Under the pieces are notes generated by a model. It had not been told where the DNA came from. It did not search any database and was given only the letters and a program-made list of their open reading frames with translations. A DNA stretch of 64,000 nt, from NCBI GenBank assembly GCA_034509755.1, contig CM067549.1:44157305-44221304 (forward strand). Reading direction: 5' to 3'. Made by a program: the position numbers and the translations under genes. Within the stretch, counting starts at the first letter, position 1. Each line of letters starts with the position of its first letter. This stretch comes from Anisodus tanguticus (lineage: Eukaryota > Streptophyta > Magnoliopsida > Solanales > Solanaceae). Shown one piece after another: positions 34,603-45,546 of this stretch.

Positions 34603-37600
34603 CACCCCCGCAGTCTGAGCGGGCGGTCTTCGAACACTGAGACTGTCCCTAAAATCTTCAAAAAGGACCGAGGGAAGACCCTTTGTAAAGATGTCGACAA
34701 TTTGATATCTTGACGGGACATGGCAGACGCGTACCTGACCTCGAGCAACCTTTTTGCGGACAAAGTGAATGTTCATCTTGATATGTTTAGTGCGCTGGTG
34801 CTGTACCGAATTACCAGAAAGGTAGATGGCACTAATATTATCACAATAAACCAAGGTCACTTTCTGAATAGGACAATGAAGTTCTAACAACAAATTACGT
34901 AACTAACATGATTCCGAGACCACATTAACTACCCCTCGATATTCCGACTGACGTTTTGTCGACCATAAGACCAGGTTATTTCCAAGAAACATACAATAGT
35001 CAGACGTAGAACGTCTGGTGTCCAGACAACCACCCCAATCGACGTCTGTATACGAGACAAGTGTTGTCGTTGATGAAGGATATAAATGCAAGCCGTAGTC
35101 AAGTGTACCCTGAATATACTGAAGGATGCGTTTGAGCGCATTCATGTGCTCAGTCCTGGGATCATGCATGAATAAACACACATGCTGGACAGCATACGTA
35201 ATATCTGGTCTAGTAAATGTAAGATACTGAAGTGCCCCTGCAAGACTGCGATAGCGGATCAGATCCTCGTATGGTGCGCCGACCGCGGCACTAAGCTTGG
35301 GCTTAGTATCAACGGGAGTGGAAGTGGACTTACAGGATGACATCCCAGCTCTCTCAATGATCTTGGCGGCATACTTCTTTTGAGATAAGAACAACCCATC
35401 TGCATGACGAGTGACAACAATTCCCAAATAGTAACTCAAGGGCCCTAAGTCTTTCATAGCAAACTCAGAGCTGAGCATTGTCATGATAGACTAGCGTAAG
35501 GCATCGGAAGAGGCAGTCAAAATAATATCATCCACATATAACAGAATATAGGCAAAGGATGAACCACGACGGTAGATGAACAAGGAATTATCCGACCTGC
35601 TATGAGTGAACCCAATAGTCGAAACATAGTCTACAAACCGCGTATACCAAGCCCGTGGAGACTGCTTATGCCCATATAAGGACTTTTTCAATAAACATAC
35701 ATGATGAGGATGTTTGGGATCCCTGAATCCCAAAGGCTGATGCATATAGACTGTTTTCTTGAGATCCCCATGTAGGAAAGCATTCTTTACATCTAACTGA
35801 TGAATAGGCCATGCTTTCGAAAGAGCCAAGCTAAGCACAGTACGAATGATAGCTGGCTTGACCACCGGACTAAACGTCTCACCATAATCTATACCAACCT
35901 GCTGAGTCTTACCATCACCCACAAGCCGCGCCTTATGTCGGGCAAATGAACCATCTGAATTTTCCTTATAAGCAAAAATCCACATAGACCGGATAATATT
36001 AATACCAGATGGATGGGGCACCAACTCCCACGTCTTATTATCAATAAGAGCATTATATTCATCGGTCATAATAATTTTCCAATTCGGGTCTTTTAAGGTA
36101 GATACATGATTACGGGGTAAGGGGATTGAAGGACATTAGAATATAAATTAAAATGTCTTTTTGGTTTAAAAATACCCCGTTGACTATGAGTGACCGATCT
36201 ATGACTCGAGGAAGAATTGGGCGGATTTCAGGAATTTGCTGGGCTCGGGACGGACGGCCGGCCAGGGCAAAGGGGCTCGCCGGCCCAACTCGGTACACGA
36301 AGCGAACCGGACCGGTTCCGACCAATGGACTGGCCCAATCGTTGGAACTGGCCCAGTGGCGGTACAGGGACTGGCAGTGGGTGACGGACCAGTGGGACCA
36401 GCGGGCAGTGGGCCCGCTAGAGAATTTTGGGTGCGGGACATGTCCGAAAAATGGTGAATAATATACGGGGATATACTATCATCCAAAAATTTATACGAAC
36501 TAGGCACTGGATTACTCACTTTAGCAAACGAAAATTGGGATTCATAAAAAATGATATGACGACTAATGATGATTTTATTATAGGAGAAATCAAAGCATTT
36601 GTAACCACGATGATTAGACGAAAAACCCAAAAACATACATGGAGTAGATCGGGCCTGAAGTTTGTTAATTGTGGTGGACGAAAATAGCGGATAACACAAA
36701 CACTCAAAGACCCTAAGATGTGAATACGAAGGGGTTTTATTATATAAAATTTGAAGGGGGGAAGAATATGTCAAACCTTTGGAATGAATTATGTTAAGGA
36801 GATATGTAGCCATTTGCAGAGCATGATGCCAAAAAGACGGGGGTACGGAAGCATGAATCAATAAAGCTCGGACAATTTTATTTATGGAACGAATTTTGCA
36901 TTCGGCTTTCCCATTTTGTGAAGACGTATGAGGACAAGAAAACCGAAATTTGATCCCATTATTAGCACAGAATTCCCAAAATACCCCATTGTCATACTCT
37001 TTGCCATTATCACATTGAATATTTTTAATTTTCCGTTCGAATTGGGTTCTAATGAATGCTCTAAATTTTAAGAAGATGGAAAAAACTTAGGATTTTTTCG
37101 CTATCGGAAAAGTCCATAAAAACTTAGAATAATCATCCAAAAATAGAACATAATACCGATGACCCAAAGAACTAAGAACAAGAGACGTCCATAAATCACT
37201 ATGAATAATATCAAATGACATTAAAGTATGAGAATTAGAGTCTACAAATGACAACTTAACTATTTTTTCTAAAGAACAAGATTGACAATTCGTAGTACTA
37301 CACACACTCTTACAAGAAATAAGATTGTTTTTATCTAAGGAAGATAAAATAGATGATCTCGGATGACCTAGACGAGCATGCCACAAGAAAGGAGTCAGAG
37401 CGGCAAAAATGGATGGCATTGCGTGACTCGAGAAATCGAAACATGGCGTGATATGATAAAGATCACCCCTACTATCGCACCTCATGAGAGGACTCCCCGT
37501 TTTGAAATCCTTCACAGAAAAACCAAATGGATCAAATTCTATGGAGATGAAATTATCAGTGGTGAATTTCCCGACAGACACCAAATTTTTAATCAATTTT

Positions 37601-38902
37601 GTTGCGTGAAGGGTATTTTTCAAAATAAGGGGTGGATGGGGGGGGGAGACAATGTTTTCTGACCATACCCACGAGTTGGAATTGAATTATCATTACCAAC
37701 AATTATACCACGATTATTGCTCAAATTGGAATAAGACGAGAGAGTACCTGAGTCGGATGTCATGTGAGTAGTGGCGCTGGTGTCAATGTACCAATTTGGG
37801 TTCGAAGGATTTATTCCAAGCATGTGCATCGCGGCTTCAATGTCAGTAGGTATGGGGCCCGTTGCATGATGGTCCTGGTGGGGCCCAAAGGTGCCTCCCT
37901 GCTGACTAGAACTACCACTGTAGCGTTGGGCTGGGGCTGGAGAACACATAGTGGGCCGTTGCGGAAACTGGGCAGTGGGTCAAAACTGTGGTGGCATCTG
38001 GGCCCAATTTGCTGGCTGACCGTAGGGACTATTGGGCCAAGGGTTACCGGCCCAGCCCTATGGCAATGGGGTCCACTGCTGGGACCAGGCTGAGTAGGGC
38101 CCACTGCCCGGATGATGTCAACCGCCACCATTACCGGAACCACCATGTTTGCCCCCGCGATTTTTGCCATTATTTTTTCGAATATTCTTGCCGCCACCAT
38201 GACCACGGTTTTGGACAGAATTATCAACAAGACCTGGAGAATTTGGAGAGGACGTCATCATAACTACGGGACTAGCACCGGTAGCCGTTTTCTTGGCCAA
38301 GCCGGCTTCTTCGAGCGTAAGCATAGAACGAGCCTGATAAAATTATGGAAGAGGACTGCTCCGAGAAAGAAGCGTGCCAATACCACTATAGGCCTGCAAC
38401 CATTTGGAGGACCAAACGATCATTTGTAACGGGTGCGCCAACGTTGCGGAGTTGGTCCGCCAATTCTTTTAACCTTTTGCAATATGCTGAAACGTTGGGG
38501 AAATTTTCCATGTTGACATGGGAGAATTCCTATTCCAGGGTAACAACACGTGAATTTTGATTATCTTGGAATATATCACGTATTCTATTGCATGCCTCCA
38601 TCGCCGTAGCGTCCGGTTCGATAATCGTTTGCAAGAGGTCAGTAGAAATAGTGGAGTAAATCCACTGAAGAACGGTAGCATCAACGGGTCATCCATACCT
38701 TAGGATCATCCTCGGGTTTTGGCACCTCCGTATCCGTAGGAGCCGCGGGGATAATATGCTGGAGGACTTGATGCGAGCGTGCGTGAACTTTGAACAGTTC
38801 GGCCCACATCGCGTATTGGACGCTTTCTATTTCAAGAATGATAGAGATGTGATTCTTGATGTTAGAAATAGTAAGGGCAGGGTGAAACGTGTTCGTACCC
38901 AT
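34597..38902 (-). pseudogene. Copia-2 gag-pol polyprotein, interrupted
   Basis: The frame starts at MGTNTFHP (38,902). Domains in order: gag with AELFKVHARSHQVLQHI (about 38,750); a Gly/Asn-rich stretch; protease-like WYIDTSATTHMTSD (about 37,780); integrase zinc-finger end WHARLGHP (about 37,380) and core (about 37,230-36,900); reverse transcriptase (36,069-35,230) with TFSPVVK, LDVKNAFLHGDL and YVDDIIL; and RNase H with DVDWGGCLDTRRSTS (about 35,045-35,000) and YCDNISAIYLS. The stop TAG lies just inside the LTR at 34,597-34,599. Several stops and frameshifts interrupt gag, integrase and the RT start. RNase H also lacks about ten residues after TKRQ, in frame. A GC-rich, proline-rich linker is at about 36,230-36,430. 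Confidence 0.9.
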
Positions 38903-39079
38903 AATCGCAACACAAGACGTGATGTAGGGATTGGGAAGAGAAATTTGGGAAGAGAGGAGGTACCGTCGGGCATGAAATCTGAGAAAGAAGGCTCGGAAAT
39001 CGAGGCAAAGTGACGGAAATAAAGGAGATGTCGACGGAATTGTGGAGAGAGGAATAAACGACCTAGACTTCTGATACCA

Positions 39080-39381
39080 TGAAAGAAATAATCCCTTTCT
39101 TATTTTCATTAATTGAAAGAGTATTTATACAAGTTATATATTTCCATAATAGGAGAATCCTATTCCTATTCTATTCCTAAAACCTTATTCTATTTGGAGA
39201 CTAACTATACAATTATGGTAAGTGTACAATACTAATTACACTACAATATTACATTACATAATTGTACAAAGTAGAGGAGAAGGAGGAGAGCCCACGGGTG
39301 GGCAGTGCACTTGGTAATTTCGGGATACATAATATACACAATATACATAGAGTATATTGTGTATATTATGTATATCTAACA
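39080..39381 (-). repeat. Copia-2 5' LTR
   Basis: It pairs with 34,312-34,602, shares the terminal hairpin (39,325-39,373) and is slightly longer. Confidence 0.9.
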
Positions 39382-39386
39382 GGATG

Positions 39387-40063
39387 GTTGTTACATATTA
39401 AATATATCGTATTATATCGAATTGTATTATTTTGACGAATACAATGTTTGAATAGATTGTACCATTTTCCGTCGTTAGATAATGTCACATATCAACAATT
39501 TGAAAATATAACCTACAAGAAAGGTCGGGTACATGGTAGAGCTAAGTAAGGTAGAGAATAAAATATGACTATAAGATAATAAGTAAAGATAAATGACGGG
39601 GAGGGGAGGGGGGGAGAGATAACGATGCGATCACACCAAATCTGTCCTTATATAAATGGGATTTTTCGTCATTACATAGTGATGTAATAAATTAAATACG
39701 ATATAATAAAATTTAAGTAACAATCAAAACAAATATTGTATTTAAACTAACAACACAATATAGTATAATAGGTAACAACAATCCAAACAGAGTGGAAGGT
39801 ATCTCCATCGGGGTCATTATCATATAGATGTATTTTGAATTGAGATTTTATGAAGTAAAACGAACATAAGTTTCTGCTGTCTTATTATACAAACTACAAA
39901 GTCAATTGTCGTTTTGGTTTTACATAGCTACTCAGATGAGACCTGATAGTGTTTATTAGGAGTGTTCATGGGTCTGATTGAGTCGGTTTTTTGATTAAAT
40001 TCAAAATCAAACCAATTTAGTCGATTTTTAAATTATTAAAACTAAACTAAATCAAATCAAATA
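39387..40063. other. AT-rich intergenic DNA, no gene seen
   Basis: A G-rich stretch at about 39,597-39,616 is the only notable feature. Confidence 0.4.
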
Positions 40064-40068
40064 TAATC

Positions 40069-40409
40069 TGTAAAGAATGGATTTTAGGCCTAACTCAACC
40101 CCAAAAGCTAGCTTGTAGGGTGAAGATTGTTCAAGTCCATATAAGGAGTCCATGTTCCTATTCCATTTCTGATGTGAGACTCTTAACACTCCCTACACAC
40201 CCAGACATCGTTAACTGGAGCGTGGACAATATAATTTGGGGGCCCAACATCGGTGAACAAAGAATTGAAATGGGCCTGACTCTGATACCATGTAAAGAAT
40301 GAATCTTGGGCCTAACTCAACCCAAAAGCTAGCTTGTAGGGTGAGGATTGTCCAAGTCCATATAAGGAGTTCATGTTCCCATTCCATTTCCGATATGAGA
40401 CTCTTAACA
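40069..40409 (-). mobile_element. TRIM (miniature LTR retrotransposon)
   Basis: Two direct repeats of about 120 bp (40,069-40,188 and 40,291-40,409) begin TGTAAAGAATG and end CTCTTAACA. The target duplication TAATC is exact (40,064-40,068 and 40,410-40,414). Read on the minus strand, TGGTATCAGAGTC follows the right repeat as a primer-binding site. The 102-bp interior has no coding capacity. All of this fits a terminal-repeat retrotransposon in miniature. Confidence 0.92.
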
Positions 40410-40414
40410 TAATC

Positions 40415-40974
40415 TATATCCATTAGTTTAGTCATTGTCAGTTTGCTATCTATAAAGAACTCAAACATGACATCGGAATGATAATACGATATGACAATGT
40501 TGCAGTTGTTATTGATCAAGACAAAAGGAACTGAATTTTTGGTGCAATCGCCCGAGAATTGAGAGAATTAAATTTTAGGTTTGGTTCGATTTTTCAGTTT
40601 TTAAGAAATTTAATGATATTTCTCTCTTTTATTCCCCTCCCCCCTACGATTAGGAAATTAGATTTTTCATCATTTTCCAAGTCCGTTATTACCCTTTTAT
40701 TGTGGGAGCTATACTTTTGGATTATGGAGAAAATGTCTTAAGATCTATAAGCTTTAATCAAGTGAATAGTGGTTATAAAAAATATAATAATTTTCTTTAG
40801 GTAAATCTCATAGTTATTTTTTTGAATAAATGAGTTTGGATTCATGGTTTTCTTTTAAGAAACAAGCTTAAGGGGTAAAGTTCATTAACCTATTAGAGAT
40901 AAAGAAATTTTGATGAAAAACAAGTAAAGTATTTAAAATTATTTATATATATATCTATATATATATATAATTTG
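40415..40974. other. Intergenic DNA, no gene seen
   Basis: AT-rich with an AT microsatellite at about 40,942-40,970. No gene. Confidence 0.4.
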
Positions 40975-41364
40975 TTGGCTTAAGTCATCAACAACCCTCT
41001 AAACTACCCTCTAAACTTGTCCACAGATTCCGCATAGCCACCTTAACTAAGATTTGTTCCAATTGAACATACAAATCACTGCCGATTTGATTTTGAACCC
41101 ATTAAGCACTTTTTGCATATATGGCACATAGACTGCAGTTCACGGAATTTGGGCGCGTGAATGAATGTTTTTGCAGCTTATGTGACAGGTCCCTAATGGT
41201 AACCTCTCCCAACGTTATTATCACCTCCAAACGTTAACATTTTTCCCCATTAAAAACCCTAAATCCCTAAATCAGTCCATTTCACCATTTCTCTCCCCTC
41301 TCTCTCTTATTTCTTTCTTCTTCATCATTTTTTCTATCTTTTTCTCTCCATTTTTTTTGTGCAA

Positions 41365-42389
41365 ATGATGTCACAAAATTCAGTGATTGTTGACGAATAT
41401 GATATATGTAATTGCGGTGATTATTGTCATCTGAGAACTTCGAGGACTCCATCAAATCCAGGTCGAAGATTTTTTGCTTGCAAACTTCCAAAATTGAGTA
41501 ATTACTTTGAAAACTTAAAAAATAGTTATTTTCTTGTATTGTTTTGATGTTCATCACTATTTCATTGTTTGTAGGAGAATGATGGATGTGGTTATTTTAG
41601 ATGGATTGATCCTTCTGCAGAGGTTGAACTACTAAATTAGTAAATTAAAGGGTAGGGTGTCAATGGATCGGAGGTGGATCGGGTGGAGCTCAATCCACCT
41701 CCACTCGCCAACCATCCACCACCCGATCCATCCATCACCCTATTTTTTCTTCATTCACATCCGGATGAAAATAATAGCATAATCAGTCAATCACCTAAAA
41801 TTCTTGGTCACTATTTTCAACTCTTATGATTATTAACTAGCTTCTGATCTGGATCAACAGCTTCAAATCTAGGTTCATTACTCTTCAACGGATCCGAAGA
41901 ACTGGATGATAACTTAGGATTCATTTTAACCTAGTAATTCATAAGCTCAATCAATTAACTAAAGCTTTATGTAACTGATGAGTATATCTATCGGACTCAA
42001 CAATAATTTCTAAGCTCTAAAGGTAATAAACACAGGTAATTTCTCTCCGGGGACATCAAGAAAAGGATAAAGACATTAACAAGATTAATTCATGAAAAAG
42101 ATGATACATCAAATAATGCATAAACAAGAGCGAATATTTATAAAAAAATAATAATTTATAAGCGGGTGAATGGATGGGTCGGGTGATGGGAATCCGACCC
42201 GATCCGTCACCTGATCCATCCGTCACCCGATTAAAATCCGTGTTTTGTCAGATTTTCGTCCATATAATCGGGTCGGGTGGATTGGATATTCATCGGGTCA
42301 GGATGAAATTATCAGCCCTATTAAAGAGGTTGAAGAAGAGGGATACATTGGAACACAAATTGAAAGAAATTAAAGACAAGATGGATTAA
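41365..42389 (+). pseudogene. GRF-type zinc-finger protein, second ORF of the MULE, disrupted
   Basis: From MMSQNS at 41,365 the frame gives CNCGDYCHLRTSRTPSNPGR then RFFACK, the first half of a GRF zinc finger. The second half ENDGCGYFRWIDP follows an acceptor TTTGTAG at about 41,575, so an intron separates them, though no donor I tried keeps the frame. hAT-3 (41,653-42,320) then interrupts it. The tail after it (to about 42,389) is Lys/Glu-rich and coiled-coil-like. GRF fingers occur in DNA-binding proteins. The arrangement recalls two-gene elements such as MuDR. It looks non-functional. Confidence 0.7.
41653..42320. mobile_element. hAT-3: non-autonomous hAT-like element with GGATCGGGTGG arrays
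   Basis: It starts TAGGGTGTCAATGGATCGG and ends in ATCAGCCCTA, a short imperfect inverted repeat. The 8-bp flanks TTAAAGGG (41,645-41,652) and TTAAAGAG (42,321-42,328) match at 7 of 8. Subterminal GGATCGGGTGG, ATCCACC and GACCCGATCC variants form arrays like those of the other hAT elements here. Confidence 0.75.
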
Positions 42390-43118
42390 TTGAAACACAA
42401 ATTAAAGGAAATTAAACAGGAAACTGTGCAAAAGTCAAATTCAATAGGCTTGTGATTGTTGTTCTTTGTCTATTAGCTGCAAAAATTCTCTTTGGCGTTG
42501 TGTAGTTAACATTATGTTGTTAATTAGTGTAGTAGTTAGGCCAATATAGGAGTGTTTTATTTAGTTGGCCTTGTTTTGTATGAAGTCACTTCATTGTAAG
42601 ACATGTTATTGTTATTGAAATTTAGGTTGGCCTTGTTTTGTGTACACTTCAAGACATGTTATTCTCATTCACTTGAGTCTCTTGGTTTCAACATTCAATA
42701 AAACCACAGCTAAAAAGTCAAAATGACAGGAAAACAAGCTGCATATATCTAATATATAAACTGCTCTTAGTAGAGCTCAAAAGTAGTGTTGCATATCACT
42801 TGAGTCACTTGATTTCAACATTCAACAAAAGCACAACTAAAAAGAGACAAAATGGACAGGAAAATAAGCTGCATATAATATAACACTGCTCTAAATTGAG
42901 CTCAAAAGTACTGCTGCATATGACAATGGCACAACTGTCTATTACTAAAGTGTTGCTTTAGTTTACATAGACAAAAGAACTGCAGCTCATTTTCAAAACA
43001 CTGCTACAGTTTACATAGACAAAACACACTAGTTCAAATTGAGAGTAAATTGTTCAAAGACCCTAAATTAATGTTACAATTTACATAGACAAAAACCATC
43101 ACAAAGTTGTTAGATGAA
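42390..43118. other. MULE interior between the two convergent ORFs
   Basis: Non-coding, with a block beginning 'cttgagtc' / 'cttgagtcac' near 42,670 and 42,800 followed by 'tcaacattcaa', duplicated imperfectly. It probably holds the convergent 3' ends of the GRF and transposase genes. Confidence 0.4.
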
Positions 43119-45546
43119 CTACTTCTTGGAGCTTCCTGTTGCTGAAGATCTGGTTGCTACTGATACATCCATTTAGTTTCTTTTGTTGGCTCTCATTTGT
43201 TGTAGTTGTGATATGCTGACTGCATCCTTTCCTTGCCATTTCAGTCCACGAGGTTTATAATCAATATCAATATTGATTAGTGAAGCACTCTTTAACTTTG
43301 TTCCACCATGTAGAATCCTCTCACTTGATGTACCAAGCTGCAATGAAAATGTGAGACATTAGACAATTGTGTTCAATAAAGCTATAGACAAATCATAAAG
43401 TGAACTTACGTTAAAGACTTGAGTTCCAGTTGCAGGATCAGAGTATACACCAAAACCAATTATAGGCCTACTGTTTCTTCCATTAGCAACAGCGAAACCA
43501 GCAGATCTTTATGGCCTAATAATGGTGGCAATTGACTAGAAGAAGCATCATCTCTTGAACTCACAAATGGGACTCCTCTTGCATTATCTCTCTTTCTCCC
43601 CCTTTTCCTGTCAGCTCCAACTTAAGCCCTCCTTTGTGGAGCTACTGGCACAACACTTGTGTCACGACAAAGTGAACTTGATTGTGTAGTTGCATAACTT
43701 GAACTAGCAGTAGGATATGAAGGATCCCTCATTCTAGACTATACAACACAATTAAAATTTTAGAACCTATACTTACGGCTGTGTGAGCAATAGTTTGGAT
43801 ATCTCTTGCCACAAATCCTGTGTCACCACAAACAGAGCTTGATTGAGTTGGTTGAGTTTGATTTCTTTCCTTCCAGTTGAGGGTATAGGTTGAGAAGGGC
43901 CACCCATTCCATTCTATACAACACAAATAATAAGATGAAAATGACAATCTCATATAAGAAAATAAAGTTAAGAAAATTACAAATTAAATTGTACTTGCTC
44001 TTATTCCACAAACAGTTTTGTTATGACCAACTTGCTTGCACAGTGAACATGTCATCTTCACACCCTTCTTTGACATCTTACCATATTTTTAGCTTATCTT
44101 TATCATTGCTTCTATTCTTCTTTGGTTCGCCAGGCATTTTTCTTGACACTGGAGGCTCTATTGATGGTTTGTAGTCTTAGGCCACATCCTCATATTAGGG
44201 ATAGGTTGGATGAAATGACTATAAGCCTTAAGATTCCTTCCAATATCAATGCTCTACATATGCATTATGATCTTGGTTCAAGTAATACTAAGCACAAAAA
44301 GCATGAGAGCAAGGAATACCTCTTAATATCCATAGCCTACAATCATAATATTTCTTATCCAAGTAGACAACAAATGTATACACTCCTATCTATAATTTCA
44401 AAATCATGTACCCCATTTCACTTAACCTGACACCTATTTGACAACTCCTTGCTCTCTTCTAGTGTTCTTGCCATAGGGGCAATATCTGTTATCCAGGTTT
44501 CAACAAATTTGATCATGTCTACATGCCTATTCATCATTGTATACCTAATTTTCTATAACATGGTGATAATAGACTTATGTCTAGCAGCTAAGATCCAAGA
44601 ATTGAAAGTCTCACACATGTTATTTTCTATAACATCACATTTGACATGAAACTTGAAAAATGTAACAGGCTCATAATGCATCAAATCCTCCATTATCTTC
44701 TCCTTACCTAGTTTGGCCATTGCATTCATCTCCTCTTGAAACTTGACTTCAAAGCTGGACTTTGAGCATCTCCAAAATTGCTTCCTTCTTTCTTCTCCTC
44801 TCCACTCTTTGTGCCAATTACTCCATATATGTCTAGCACACATCCTTCTCTCAGCATTTGGTAGCTCCAACAAAATAGGAATTAGACCATATAAAAACAT
44901 GTGTATAGTATCAAAAAATTATATCAACATACTGAAATAGTTAGTAATAAACTGAAATTTAAAGTAAATAGATGAGAAATAGTACCTTTTGCATGTCTGA
45001 CATTATAGTCAAATCTTCACCAGTTCCCAATTTCAGATCAACAATCAAGTACTTTATGAACCAATTCCAGCTATGTTTGGTCTCTGTATCCACAATTGCC
45101 CAGGCAATAGGATACATTTGGTTGTTCCCGTTCTTTCTCACAACTACTAATAGCTCACCCTTACAAGCTCCTTTGATAAAACAACCATCAAATCCTATTA
45201 TTTTCTTCACCCATCCAACCAGCCTTGCTTAAATGCTTGGAAGCACACATAAAAATATACAAACAAGTTTTTACCTAGTTCAGTCTCCTTGTCAATTTTA
45301 ACCCAGCAACTACTTCCTGGATTGTTTTTCTTGATCATGTCTGCATAGTCACATAATCTGGAAAATTCCAGATTCCAATCACCCATATTTTAAATTATAA
45401 CCCTTTGTTTAGCCTTGTAGCACACAGTCTTACCAACATAAAGACCCAGCTTGTCCCTTACCAATTCCTGAATTTCCAAGATCCTTATGTAAGGTTGAGA
45501 AATTTTCCTGCCCTTAAACTTTCTTGCTATGAGCTTAGAATTGCAC
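43119..45546 (-). pseudogene. MULE transposase, C-terminal two-thirds
   Basis: Read right to left: the end of the MuDR-type N-terminal region (45,541-45,230), then the MULE transposase core with IIGFDGCFIKGACKGELL and NNQMYPIAWAIVDTETKHSW (about 45,205-45,050). NAERRMCARHIWSNWHK is at about 44,850 and ENNMCETFNSWILAAR at about 44,620. A SWIM-type finger DCRLWILRGIPCSHAFC is at about 44,330, a CCHC zinc knuckle CSLCKQVGHNKTVC at about 44,045, and a C-terminal tail runs to a stop at 43,119. Stops occur, for instance beside the SWIM finger. The gene is cut at 45,546 by the LARD. Confidence 0.88.

Larger units (their letters stand above)
34312..39381 (-). mobile_element. Copia-2: LTR retrotransposon on the minus strand
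   Basis: LTRs of 291 and 302 bp (34,312-34,602 and 39,080-39,381) flank a minus-strand gag-pol. Directly inside the right-hand LTR the minus strand reads TGGTATCAGAAG, close to the initiator-Met primer-binding site. A purine tract GCGGGGGTG precedes the left-hand LTR. Short LTRs and an ORF running into the 3' LTR recall the Retrofit/Ale type. The flanking 5-mers TGGTG and GGATG do not match well, so no target duplication is claimed. Confidence 0.9.

Noticed and set aside
36110..36460. GC-rich open frames in Copia-2 on both strands
   Set aside because: They are frame shadows of the proline-rich linker between integrase and reverse transcriptase.
34307..39386. Target-site duplication for Copia-2
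   Set aside because: The flanking 5-mers TGGTG and GGATG agree at only three of five positions.
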